DNA from: Paenibacillus sp. FSL K6-1096
GTDB lineage: Bacteria; Bacillota; Bacilli; Paenibacillales; Paenibacillaceae
DNA: 64,000 nucleotides
NCBI RefSeq assembly: GCF_037977055.1
Contig: NZ_CP150274.1
Location: 6,696,001-6,760,000, forward strand
Direction of reading: 5' to 3'
In this document: piece by piece, positions 28,460-36,290 of the stretch
How the letters are laid out: each line of letters starts with the position of its first letter
Position numbering within the stretch: position 1 is the stretch's first letter
Program-made: the position numbers and the translations under genes
The notes under the pieces: generated by a model
Database searches by the model: none
Told to the model about the DNA's origin: nothing
What the model saw: the letters and a program-made list of their open reading frames with translations, nothing else

Positions 28460-29401
28460 TTACAGCACACGCTGCATATGCAGCATCACATTGCTCCAAT
28501 ATCCGCTGTCCAGGTCGCTGATCTGCACACCGGGATCACCCCAGGTGTGAATGAATTTACCGCCGCCGATATAGATGCCGACATGGCCGGGAACGGCATC
28601 GCTCTCGAAGCGTCCGGGTACGGTGAAGAAGATCAGGTCCCCTGGCTCCAGCTCGCTCCGCGATACCCGTCTGCCGCGGTTATCCTGGTCTTTGGCCAGC
28701 CGGGGCAGATCGATGCCGAACTTCTGGAAGACATGGCGGGTGAAGGAGGAGCAGTCGAAGCGTTTGGTCTCCTCGTAAGGTCCGGCACCGAAGTCATAAG
28801 GGACACCAAGGAACTTTTTGGCGTAGGCAACTAATTCACCTGTGTCCACATTCGATACGCTCTGAATCCGCAGCGGCTTGGCCGCTTCCCCTGACCCGGC
28901 ATTCGGCCCGGAGGTCTCTCTGTCCTTGGGAGGCGAGATATTGATCTCGCCCGTGGACGGATTCCAGCCCACCTCTGTCTGGAGCAGCTTGGACAGGGCG
29001 GTGGGTGTGATGTAGATTTGGCCTTCGCGCCGGATAGGGACATCCGGAAGGGTAATCCGCTGGCCTAATGAGAACACCTGGCTGGAATCCGGCTGCAGCA
29101 TATACATGACATCGCTGTAGCCCAGCTTCGTATATCCGCCGCTTGAGGTGTCATCCTTCATCCTGTAACCGATGGATGCTGCCGCGGGCTTGAGCGGAAT
29201 CCAGTATTTTCCTTCCTTGTCGGTATACGAATTCTTCTCATAGTAGCTGCCGGCAAAGCTGCCCGTGGGCGTAATGGAGTTGACTTTGGGAGTAGTATCT
29301 TTACTGGAATAGTTGCTGCAGGCTGCCGTACCGCCTGCGGCGGTGATCAGGATGGCGGCAGTCATGATGATTTTGCTGAATTGCGGCTTGATTATTGGCA
29401 T
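28460..29401 (-). CDS. NlpC/P60 cell-wall peptidase lipoprotein with stalk domain
   Basis: 313 residues. Signal peptide with lipobox near residues 19-27 (AGGTAAC), so it should be a membrane-anchored lipoprotein. A copper-amine-oxidase-N-like stalk region (about 45-150; QIYITPTALSKLL) is followed by an NlpC/P60 domain (about 185-310) with catalytic Cys in FDCSSFTRHVF, His in PGHVGIYIGG and the third polar site at FIHTWG. Such enzymes cut D-Glu-diaminopimelate bonds in peptidoglycan. ATG 29401 has GGAG 10 nt upstream. A perfect 14-bp palindrome, ACTTTATATAAAGT, lies at 29424-29437 just ahead of the gene and could be an operator. Confidence 0.88.
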   Translation of the reverse strand: MPIIKPQFSKIIMTAAILITAAGGTAACSNYSSKDTTPKVNSITPTGSFAGSYYEKNSYTDKEGKYWIPLKPAAASIGYRMKDDTSSGGYTKLGYSDVMYMLQPDSSQVFSLGQRITLPDVPIRREGQIYITPTALSKLLQTEVGWNPSTGEINISPPKDRETSGPNAGSGEAAKPLRIQSVSNVDTGELVAYAKKFLGVPYDFGAGPYEETKRFDCSSFTRHVFQKFGIDLPRLAKDQDNRGRRVSRSELEPGDLIFFTVPGRFESDAVPGHVGIYIGGGKFIHTWGDPGVQISDLDSGYWSNVMLHMQRVL

Positions 29402-29565
29402 TAGGCACACGCTCCATTTCCAAACTTTATATAAAGTGTGTGCAAGGCCGCATTTTTTATGTGCAGCAGGCTTTAGTAATCAATGTCAAGGAAAAGTACA
29501 GTCTGGAGAAGGGATTAAGCCTCCTTTGTGCGTGAATTGTAAAATATGGAGCGGACATAAATGAT

Positions 29566-29594
29566 TGACGGGAAATCTGGCTACATATAATATA
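29566..29594 (+). promoter_or_regulatory. Near-consensus sigma-A promoter for the Trp-type ABC operon
   Basis: TTGACG (29566-29571), 17-bp spacer, TAATAT (29589-29594). The gap of 29402-29729 otherwise holds the NlpC gene's 5' region and a 136-nt leader before ATG 29730; I see no T-box or other known riboswitch motif in that leader. Confidence 0.8.
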
Positions 29595-29729
29595 TGTTTA
29601 ATAGATCCGGGGAGCGGAGGACGGCAGGGAGACGGATATTTGCTTTAATGCTTTTATAGATGAAAGCGATAATGCTGAACCGCTAACCTTGATTGTCGCG
29701 CTGACCCATACAAGAAGAGGGGTTATCTG

Positions 29730-30803
29730 ATGAAGAGAAACAAGATATGGCTGGGCCTGAGCATGGCTCTGATGCTCGTGGCAGCGGGCTGCGGGAACAA
29801 TAATGCGGCGGATAATGCAGCAGGCAACGGAAACGCTCCGGCCAGCACCGCAGAGGCAACGGCAGACACTGGCGCTGCACAGGAGAACAAATCCTATACC
29901 ATCGCTATTTCGCAGTATGTGGAGCATCCATCGCTGGATGCCACGCGTGAAGGCTTCATGGCCGCGCTGAAGGATGCTGGAATTGTTGAGGGTGAGAATC
30001 TGAAGGTGGATCTGGAGAATGCACAGGCGGATCAAGCCAACAACCTGTCGATCGCGCAGAAGATTGCCGGTGACAAGAATGATCTGGTGCTCGGGATCGC
30101 TACACCTTCAGCCCAGGCTGTTGTGCAGAATGTGAAGGACACACCAATTCTGTTCGCCGCTGTAACGGACCCGATCGATGCGAAGATTGTTACCGACCTT
30201 GAGCATCCCGGCGGCAATGTGTCCGGCGCTTCGGATACGAACCCTGAATCGATCACCCGGCTGATGCAATTCATCGCTGCTCAGTTCCCGCAGGTGAAGA
30301 AGCTGGGGCTTGTCATCAATGAAGGGGAGCCTAATGCTGTGGTTATGGCCGACATTGCCAAGCAAGAGCTGGACAAGCACGGCATCGAGCTGGTGAAGGC
30401 GCCGATTACCAACACCTCAGAGGTGAAGCAGGCCGCGGAATCGCTGGTTGGCCGGGCAGATGCGATCTACATTACGCTTGATAACTCTGTAGTCAGCGGT
30501 GTGGACACGATCATCCAGACGGCGAATGACAACAAGCTGCCATTCTTCTCGGCGGACCGCGATACGGTAGAGAAGGGCGCTTTTGCCACCGTGGGCTTCA
30601 AATACTATGACCATGGCTATCAGGTGGGCCAGATGGCTGTAGAGGTTCTGAAGAACGGTGCCAATCCTGGCGATATGAAGGTAACAATGCAGGAGAAGCT
30701 GGACCTCATCCTGAACCTGAAAGCGGCAGCAGCACAGGGGATTGAAGTAACGGATGCCATGAAGGCTGAAGTGGCTGATCCTGCGAACAATATCATTCAA
30801 TAA
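29730..30803 (+). CDS. ABC transporter substrate-binding lipoprotein (TrpX-like, ABC_sub_bind family)
   Basis: 357 residues. Signal peptide with lipobox LVAAGC near residue 21, then an acidic/Asn-Ala linker and a periplasmic-binding fold with IAISQYVEHPSLDATREGF, AVTDPIDAKIV and NVSGASDTNPE, the pattern of the PF04392 family. Streptococcal TrpX and clostridial relatives bind tryptophan or tyrosine, so an aromatic amino acid is a reasonable but unproven substrate. It is the first gene of a three-gene importer; a hairpin before the permease gene may let more binding protein than permease be made. Confidence 0.85.
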   Translation: MKRNKIWLGLSMALMLVAAGCGNNNAADNAAGNGNAPASTAEATADTGAAQENKSYTIAISQYVEHPSLDATREGFMAALKDAGIVEGENLKVDLENAQADQANNLSIAQKIAGDKNDLVLGIATPSAQAVVQNVKDTPILFAAVTDPIDAKIVTDLEHPGGNVSGASDTNPESITRLMQFIAAQFPQVKKLGLVINEGEPNAVVMADIAKQELDKHGIELVKAPITNTSEVKQAAESLVGRADAIYITLDNSVVSGVDTIIQTANDNKLPFFSADRDTVEKGAFATVGFKYYDHGYQVGQMAVEVLKNGANPGDMKVTMQEKLDLILNLKAAAAQGIEVTDAMKAEVADPANNIIQ

Positions 30804-30821
30804 CATACAGACATTATTACG

Positions 30822-30847
30822 GGGCGTATCCAATATGGACGCCCTTT
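30822..30847 (+). terminator. Weak hairpin between binding-protein and permease genes
   Basis: GGGCGT (30822-30827) pairs with ACGCCC (30839-30844), with inner CC/GG, then only TTT. Fits a partial terminator or 3' stabiliser that sets the ratio between binding protein and membrane parts. Confidence 0.5.
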
Positions 30848-30871
30848 GCCGCTTGAAGGAGGAAGGCAGCG

Positions 30872-31798
30872 ATGTACAATTCACTGATCGGCGCCCTGGA
30901 AATGGGCTTGCTGTACGCTTTTATGGCCCTTGGGGTCTATATTACATTCCGGATTCTTGATTTCCCGGATCTGACCGTGGACGGGAGCTTCACCACCGGA
31001 GGGGCTATTGCCGCAGTTATGATTACCCACGGCTATTCCCCGCTGCTGGCCACACTGTGCGCTCTGCTCGGAGGGATGGCGGCAGGCATGTGTACCGGAC
31101 TGCTCCACACCAAAGGCAGGATCAATGGACTGCTCTCGGGGATTCTGATGATGATCGCGCTCTATTCCATTAATCTGCGGATTCTGGTCCGGCCCAATGT
31201 CTCGCTGATGGGGGACGATACGGTATTCAGCTCCATGAATCCGCTGCTCGTGATGCCGTTTGCCGTGCTGATCGTCAAAATCCTGATGGATCTGTTCCTG
31301 CGCACTGATCTCGGACTGGCCCTGCGGGCTACCGGTGACAATTCGCGGATGATCCGCAGCTTCGGGGTGAATACGGATACCACTACCATTCTGGGTATCA
31401 GTCTGGCGAATGGTATGGTGGCGCTCTCCGGGGCGCTTATTGCCCAATATTCTTCGTTCGCGGATTCATCGATGGGGATCGGGATGATCGTCATTGGTCT
31501 GGCCTCGGTGATTATCGGGGAAGCGATCTTCGGCGCCGGGAACGTCTTCCGGGCGACGCTGGCGGTCGTGCTCGGCTCGATTGTCTACCGGGTTGTCGTC
31601 GCCATGGCGCTGCGGGTGCCTTGGCTGAAGGCGTCCGATCTGAAGCTGATTACCGCTATTATCGTTATTATTGCTCTGGTGTTCCCGTCCGTTCAGCGGT
31701 TCATGAAGCAGAAGAGCCAGGCCCGCAAACGGACCGCCGAGCTTGCCGAGCTGGCCCAGCGCAGCAAGAGAGGAGGAGCCGCCAATGCTGAAGCTTGA
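30872..31798 (+). CDS. ABC transporter permease (TrpY-like)
   Basis: 308 residues with about eight to nine membrane helices. Short N-terminus MYNSLIGALEMGLLYAFMALG followed by ITFRILDFPDLTVDGSFTTG, the signature of this permease family (branched-chain-permease fold). GAAGGAGGAAGG precedes ATG 30872. The last 14 bp overlap the ATPase gene, a sign of tight coupling. Works with the preceding binding protein and the following ATPase. Confidence 0.87.
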   Translation: MYNSLIGALEMGLLYAFMALGVYITFRILDFPDLTVDGSFTTGGAIAAVMITHGYSPLLATLCALLGGMAAGMCTGLLHTKGRINGLLSGILMMIALYSINLRILVRPNVSLMGDDTVFSSMNPLLVMPFAVLIVKILMDLFLRTDLGLALRATGDNSRMIRSFGVNTDTTTILGISLANGMVALSGALIAQYSSFADSSMGIGMIVIGLASVIIGEAIFGAGNVFRATLAVVLGSIVYRVVVAMALRVPWLKASDLKLITAIIVIIALVFPSVQRFMKQKSQARKRTAELAELAQRSKRGGAANAEA

Positions 31799-32579
31799 TA
31801 ATGTCTCGAAGCTGTTCAACCCCGGCTCGCCGGATGAGAAGGTTGCCCTGCTCGGGATTGACCTGGAGCTGCGCGCCGGAGATTTCGTAACGATCATCGG
31901 CAGCAACGGGGCGGGCAAATCGACGCTGATGAATATCATCTCCGGTGTGATGAAGCCGGACCTCGGGGAAGCGCGTATCGAAGGCAGCTCGATCAGCCAT
32001 CTGGCCGAATACCAGCGGGCGCGCTGGATCGGCCGGGTCTTCCAGGACCCGATGGCCGGGACCGCGCCGCATATGACGATTGAGGAGAATCTGGCCATGG
32101 CCTACAAGCGCGGACGGCCGCGCGGGCTATCGTTCGGGGTCAATGCGGCAAGGCGTAAAGTGTTCCGTGAACAGCTCAGCCGGCTGGGCATCGGCCTGGA
32201 GAACCGGCTGCGGGCCAAGGTCGGGCTGCTGTCCGGGGGCGAGCGGCAGGCGCTCAGCCTGCTGATGGCGACCTTCACCCAGCCGCAGATTCTGCTGCTG
32301 GATGAGCATACGGCAGCGCTTGACCCTTCGCGCGCCGAGCTGATTACTACGCTCACGGAGTCGATCGTGCGTGAGATGAAGCTGACCACGCTGATGGTCA
32401 CGCACAATATGGATCAGGCGATCCGGCTGGGCAACCGCCTGATTATGATGGACAAGGGCTCAATTATTCTCGATTTCGATGAGCAGCGCAAGAAGGACCT
32501 GACGGTCGAGCGCCTGCTGGGCGAATTCGAAGCGATCAGCGGCCACAAGCTGGCCGATGACCGGATGATGCTGGGATAA
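31785..32579 (+). CDS. ABC transporter ATP-binding protein (TrpZ-like)
   Basis: 264 residues. Walker A GSNGAGKST, Q-loop FQDPMAGTAPHM, signature LSGGERQALSLLMA, Walker B ILLLDEHTAALDP and switch His in VTHNMDQA are all present, so it is a competent ATPase. Start ATG 31785, with AGAGGAGGAG upstream inside the end of the permease gene. A terminator closes the operon 13 bp after its stop. Confidence 0.9.
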   Translation: MLKLDNVSKLFNPGSPDEKVALLGIDLELRAGDFVTIIGSNGAGKSTLMNIISGVMKPDLGEARIEGSSISHLAEYQRARWIGRVFQDPMAGTAPHMTIEENLAMAYKRGRPRGLSFGVNAARRKVFREQLSRLGIGLENRLRAKVGLLSGGERQALSLLMATFTQPQILLLDEHTAALDPSRAELITTLTESIVREMKLTTLMVTHNMDQAIRLGNRLIMMDKGSIILDFDEQRKKDLTVERLLGEFEAISGHKLADDRMMLG

Positions 32580-32591
32580 CGAATGAAGAGG

Positions 32592-32638
32592 GCTTGAGGC
32601 GCTGCCGGTTTGTACGGGCTGCGGCTCAAGCTTTTTTT
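32592..32638 (+). terminator. Terminator of the Trp-type ABC operon
   Basis: GCTTGAG (32592-32598) pairs with CTCAAGC (32625-32631) with a GC-rich inner stem, followed by seven T. Confidence 0.8.
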
Positions 32639-32758
32639 GATTTATTAGGAAACTATAGTTTCTTCCTGCTGTGGGAAAGGTGTGCGTACATTTGTGAATA
32701 AGAGTTCTTGGGAAAATTCGTAGAGTGGCTTAATGCTAAATGTGACTGAAGGCTGAAT

Positions 32759-32944
32759 GTATGTGAAAAACAACATACATTGTATTCGCAAGCAGGCATA
32801 CGGCCTGTATGTATGTGAAAAACAGCATACATTGTGCTCGCATGCAGACATATGGACCAAATGTATGTGAAAAACAGTATACATTGTGTTCGCAAGCAGA
32901 CGTATGGTCCAAAAGTATGTGAAAAACAGCATACATTGTGTTTG
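32759..32944. repeat. Tandem array of 52-bp hairpin repeats (3.6 units)
   Basis: Units start at 32759, 32811, 32863 and 32915: an exact 52-bp period, the last unit cut after about 30 bp. Each begins GTATGTGAAAAACA and contains AATGTATG-type arms paired with CATACATT around a GAAAAAC-containing loop; the rest of the unit (CGCAAGCAGAC and TATGG) is also conserved, so there are no unique spacers. 52 is not a multiple of three and no open frame crosses it convincingly. The remainder of the 544-bp gap (32580-33123) holds the ABC operon terminator and the SDR ribosome site. Confidence 0.9.
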
Positions 32945-33123
32945 AGTCAAGGTAATCTTATTCATCTATCCTTTAGGGTGATTTTGTTCTTGTGCGGGGG
33001 ATTTATGCTATGGGTGCAGGAACCGGGCACAATATAAGGGACATACCGATTCAACATGCGGGATGCGGGTAAAGTTAAGGAAGAACTGGACTGAACCACA
33101 CAGACCTTAGGAGGCGACTGCAT

Positions 33124-33915
33124 ATGACTGCGAAGAAACTGGAGGGTAAAGTGGCAATCGTTACAGGAGGCGGCTCGGGCATTGGCCGGGCATCGGTACT
33201 GGAGTTCGCAAGGAACGGGGCCAAGGTGGCATTGCTGGACCGGACGGTAGAGAATGCGGAGGAGGTGGCTGCGCAGATCCGCCGGGAAGGCGGCGTAGCC
33301 ACTGTATTTGAGTGCGATATTGCCGAGCCGCAGCAGGTCGAGCATGCCGTGAAGGAGGTTGTCAGCAAGTATGGACAACTGGATATTGTCTTCGCCAATG
33401 CCGGGATCAACGGGGCGATGACTCCGATTGAGACGATGGATATCGAGGCCTGGGACCAGACGATTCAGATTAATCTGCGGGGGACCTTCGCCACCGTCAA
33501 ATATGCCATTCCCCATCTGAAGGAGAAGGGCGGCAGCATTCTGATCAACAGCTCCATTAACGGCAACCGGGTGTTCTCCAACATCGGGTTCTCCGCCTAC
33601 AGCACAACGAAGGCCGGACAGGTCGCATTCATGAAAATGGCGGCGCTGGAGCTGGCCCAGTACAAAATCCGCGTCAACGCCATCTGTCCGGGAGCCATCA
33701 CTACGAATATTGACGATAATACCTATCCTTCCGATGATCTGAAGGAAGTACAGATTCAGGTGGAATTCCCGGACGGCGGCCAGCCGCTGGAGAAGGGACC
33801 CGGACGTCCGGATCAGGTAGCCAAGCTGGCGCTGTTCCTGGCCTCGGAGGATTCGGATCATATCAGCGGAACCGAAATCTTCTGTGACGGGGCAGAGTCG
33901 CTGCTGCACGGCTGA
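33124..33915 (+). CDS. SDR family oxidoreductase
   Basis: 263 residues, classical short-chain dehydrogenase. NAD(P)-binding TGGGSGIG at about 15-22, acidic residue after the second strand (LLDRT) suggesting NAD preference, NAG in VFANAGING, catalytic Ser in INSSI and Tyr-x3-Lys in SAYSTTK, and the C-terminal ISGTEIFCDGA. GGAGG precedes ATG 33124 by 12 nt. Substrate cannot be told from sequence. It stands alone between a repeat array and a long hairpin. Confidence 0.9.
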   Translation: MTAKKLEGKVAIVTGGGSGIGRASVLEFARNGAKVALLDRTVENAEEVAAQIRREGGVATVFECDIAEPQQVEHAVKEVVSKYGQLDIVFANAGINGAMTPIETMDIEAWDQTIQINLRGTFATVKYAIPHLKEKGGSILINSSINGNRVFSNIGFSAYSTTKAGQVAFMKMAALELAQYKIRVNAICPGAITTNIDDNTYPSDDLKEVQIQVEFPDGGQPLEKGPGRPDQVAKLALFLASEDSDHISGTEIFCDGAESLLHG

Positions 33916-33972
33916 TTCTTCTAGAAGCTGTCAATTGTTCATAGGATGAATAATGTAAAGTCTTGGCCGAAG

Positions 33973-34052
33973 CGGACAGTGTTCCATGGCCGGACCCGCG
34001 GGCAGTTGCTGCCCCGGGCTCCGGCCAGCAGGAGCGGCGGTCCGTTTCTTGT
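33973..34052 (+). terminator. Long GC-rich hairpin after the SDR gene
   Basis: GGCCGGACCCG (33988-33998) and GGGCAG (34000-34005) pair with CTGCCC (34009-34014) and CGGG-C-TCCGGCC (34015-34026), giving 17 pairs with two single-base bulges and a TTG loop. An outer CGGAC/GTCCG pair (33973-33977 with 34040-34044) precedes TTTCTTGTT. It may end the SDR transcript or act in the leader of the mgtC-like gene. Confidence 0.55.
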
Positions 34053-34147
34053 TGCCGGAACTGTAAATTGAGGTGAAGTTTGCGGTGCTTTTCAGGTATA
34101 CTGATCTAAGTGCCATGGCGGCGAAGAAGGAGGAAGCATTCATAGAT

Positions 34148-34870
34148 ATGGACCTGTTACACACTGAAGCAATTATTAAACTGCTGGTGGCCATGCTGTT
34201 CGGGCTGTTCATCGGGATTGACCGGCAATTGAAGCAGAAGCCGCTGGGAATCCGGACCAGTATGGTCATCAGTATCGCCAGCTGTCTCGTTACGCTTGTC
34301 TCGATACATGCCTATGACAAATTCGGCGGACCGGAGCATCCGAGCATGGACCCGATGCGCCTGGCGGCGCAGATTGTCAGCGGAATCGGGTTCCTGGGGG
34401 CAGGCGTCATTCTGCGCCGGGGCGGGGATGCCATCTCCGGGCTGACCTCGGCGGCGCTGATCTGGACGGCTTCCGGCATCGGGATCGCGGTTGGCGCGGG
34501 CTTTTATGTAGAGGCGGGCTATGCGGTGGTGCTGCTGATGTTCGCGGTGAACGCCGTGCCTTATCTGATCAAAGCGATCGGACCCGAGGTGCTGAACAAA
34601 CATGAGATCTCCATTAAGATTATCATGGAACCGAACTATATTCTTACCGATGTCATTCAGAAGATTGAGCAGCGGCACGCTATCGCCGACACGCGCAAAG
34701 CGCGCAAGACCGGACGGACCATCCGGCGGATGAAGATCAAGGATCTCGACGACGGACGGCAGCTGATCGATATGGTCGTCTCCGCACCGGATAAGGAGTA
34801 TGCGACAGAAATCTACTATGATGTCAAAAAAATTGAGCATGTCATGAGCGTCGAAGTTGAGCAGCTGTAA
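34148..34870 (+). CDS. MgtC/SapB family membrane protein
   Basis: 240 residues. Four to five membrane helices in the first 150 residues with the family core FGLFIGIDRQLKQKPLGIRTSM, IGFLGAGVILRRGG and GLTSAALIWTASGIG, followed by a soluble ACT-like C-terminal domain (about 150-240). MgtC proteins help survival at low Mg2+ and modulate the F1Fo ATPase in pathogens; the role here is not known. ATG 34148 is the most family-like start although the nearest AGGAGG is 15 nt upstream; an in-frame ATG at 34115 is possible. Confidence 0.88.
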   Translation: MDLLHTEAIIKLLVAMLFGLFIGIDRQLKQKPLGIRTSMVISIASCLVTLVSIHAYDKFGGPEHPSMDPMRLAAQIVSGIGFLGAGVILRRGGDAISGLTSAALIWTASGIGIAVGAGFYVEAGYAVVLLMFAVNAVPYLIKAIGPEVLNKHEISIKIIMEPNYILTDVIQKIEQRHAIADTRKARKTGRTIRRMKIKDLDDGRQLIDMVVSAPDKEYATEIYYDVKKIEHVMSVEVEQL

Positions 34871-34952
34871 AAATGACATGTTGCCATTCCGGCAGATGTG
34901 GTACTCTATCTAGGAGAGAGTCATTTTGAACTTATGGAAGGAGATTAATGTA

Positions 34953-35945
34953 ATGGCATCAATTACAGCTTTTGAAGGACACTATGAGGGAGAAGCAGCG
35001 GTCTGGCTGAAGGCCGGACGTTATGAGGCTGCCATTCTGCCCGGGATCGGAGGCAATCTGATCTGCTTCCGCGATACTGAGAGCGGTTACCGTTTCCTGC
35101 ATGAGCCTGGCGCGGAAGAGATGGAAGCGTTCAAAGCCAATCCCGGCATTCACGGCATTCCGGTATTATTTCCGCCTAACCGTTACGAGGATGGAGAATT
35201 CCCTTGGGAGGGTAAGACCTACCACCTGCCGGTCAATGAACCCGCCACCGGGAACCATCTGCACGGCTTCCTACATACAGCAGCATGGGAAGTAGAGGAA
35301 TTCGGCAGCGGCGTAAGCGAAAGCTTCGTCACTGTATCCATCAAGGTGGATGAGAATCACCCGTCCTATCAATATCTGCCGTTCAAATACACCGTGAAGC
35401 TACGCTATACGCTCGGCGAAGCCGGCCTGTCCCAGCAATTGCTGGTTCACAACGACGGTGATGTGCGGATGCCTTGTCTGCTTGCCTTCCACACGGCGGT
35501 GAATGCGCCGTTCGCACCAGGCAGCACAGCCCAGGATTACCGTGTCAAGCTGACCATCGGGGACCGCTGGGAGCTGAGCGACCGGATGCTGCCGACCGGC
35601 AAGTTCCAGGAGCTGACTGCGGATGAGCTGGCGATGAAAGGGGAAGGCGTGTATCCGTTCTATGCCTCGATGGACAACCACTATACCGCTGCCGCCCAGA
35701 ACGGCCGCAACCGGATGGAGCTGACTGACAGCAAGGCCGGGGTTACCCTGGTGTATGATGTCGGCACCTCCTACAAGCAGTGGATGATCTGGAACAACGG
35801 CGCGACTGAAGGCTTCTTCTGCCCTGAGCCGCAGATCAACCTGGTGAACGCACCTAAGGTAGATCTGCCGGCGGATGATATCGGCCTGTTCGGTCTGGAG
35901 CCGGGCGAGTATTGGGAGGAGAGCAGCCGTCTATATGTGAAGTAG
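34953..35945 (+). CDS. Aldose 1-epimerase family protein
   Basis: 330 residues. Galactose-mutarotase-like beta-sandwich with conserved His in NHLHGFLH (about residue 97-104), HTAVNAPF in the middle and the catalytic glutamate region FFCPEPQIN near residue 298. It would interconvert alpha and beta anomers of a hexose or a related sugar phosphate. ATG 34953 has GAAGGAG 9 nt upstream; an ATG at 34926 range lacks a site. Stands alone; a long imperfect palindrome follows it. Confidence 0.88.
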   Translation: MASITAFEGHYEGEAAVWLKAGRYEAAILPGIGGNLICFRDTESGYRFLHEPGAEEMEAFKANPGIHGIPVLFPPNRYEDGEFPWEGKTYHLPVNEPATGNHLHGFLHTAAWEVEEFGSGVSESFVTVSIKVDENHPSYQYLPFKYTVKLRYTLGEAGLSQQLLVHNDGDVRMPCLLAFHTAVNAPFAPGSTAQDYRVKLTIGDRWELSDRMLPTGKFQELTADELAMKGEGVYPFYASMDNHYTAAAQNGRNRMELTDSKAGVTLVYDVGTSYKQWMIWNNGATEGFFCPEPQINLVNAPKVDLPADDIGLFGLEPGEYWEESSRLYVK

Positions 35946-35947
35946 GG

Positions 35948-36159
35948 GAGATAGCTCGAACAAGTAAAACCCACTTAGGGCTCAACCGTGACTACAGAGA
36001 ATGTTTGACTTCCGGTCGCTGTTAGGTTTGTATTTCCTGATTTAAACTGCTGTTCGCAGTAGAAATACAACCCTAAAGGCGAACGCTATCGCTCCTACAG
36101 TTCAAACTTCTCCTCCATCACTCTACCCTAAGTGTAAAATTACTAATTCAAGCTATCTC
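35948..36159. repeat. 212-bp imperfect palindrome (MITE-like or structured RNA)
   Basis: Arms pair along most of the length: GAGATAGCT (35948-35956) with AGCTATCTC (36151-36159), CACTTAGGG (35972-35980) with CCCTAAGTG (36126-36134), TTAGGTTTGTATTTC (36022-36036) with GAAATACAACCCTAA (36062-36076), and a central ACTGC/GCAGT stem around TGTTC. No ORF. It fills most of the 345-bp gap 35946-36290. Confidence 0.75.
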
Positions 36160-36184
36160 TGTGAGAAGAGAGTAGGAAGAGCAA

Positions 36185-36215
36185 AGAGAGCAGCATCAGC
36201 GCTGCTCTCTTTTTT
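36185..36215 (+). terminator. Terminator upstream of LTA-synthase-like gene
   Basis: GAGAGCAGC (36186-36194) pairs exactly with GCTGCTCTC (36101+100 to 36209) around ATCAGC, followed by six T. It probably ends the aldose epimerase transcript beyond the palindrome. Confidence 0.9.
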
Positions 36216-36290
36216 CTGGTTTTGGATGCTGAATTTTAAGGCGGTTTTAAGCAAAAAGGCGTATACTACTCCTTTAACAGTTAGGAGTGG

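Noticed and set aside
29595-29729. T-box leader before the Trp-type transporter
   Set aside because: No GGGTGGNACCGCG-like core and no terminator in the leader.
32759-32944. Possible CRISPR array (four regularly spaced repeats)
   Set aside because: The sequence between the strongest matches is itself conserved from unit to unit, so there are no unique spacers, and no cas genes are in the window. It is a tandem repeat.
32645-32965. Minus-strand reading frame of about 106 codons over the 52-bp array
   Set aside because: It only translates the tandem repeats; 52 is not a multiple of three, so successive units fall in different frames, and there is no ribosome site.
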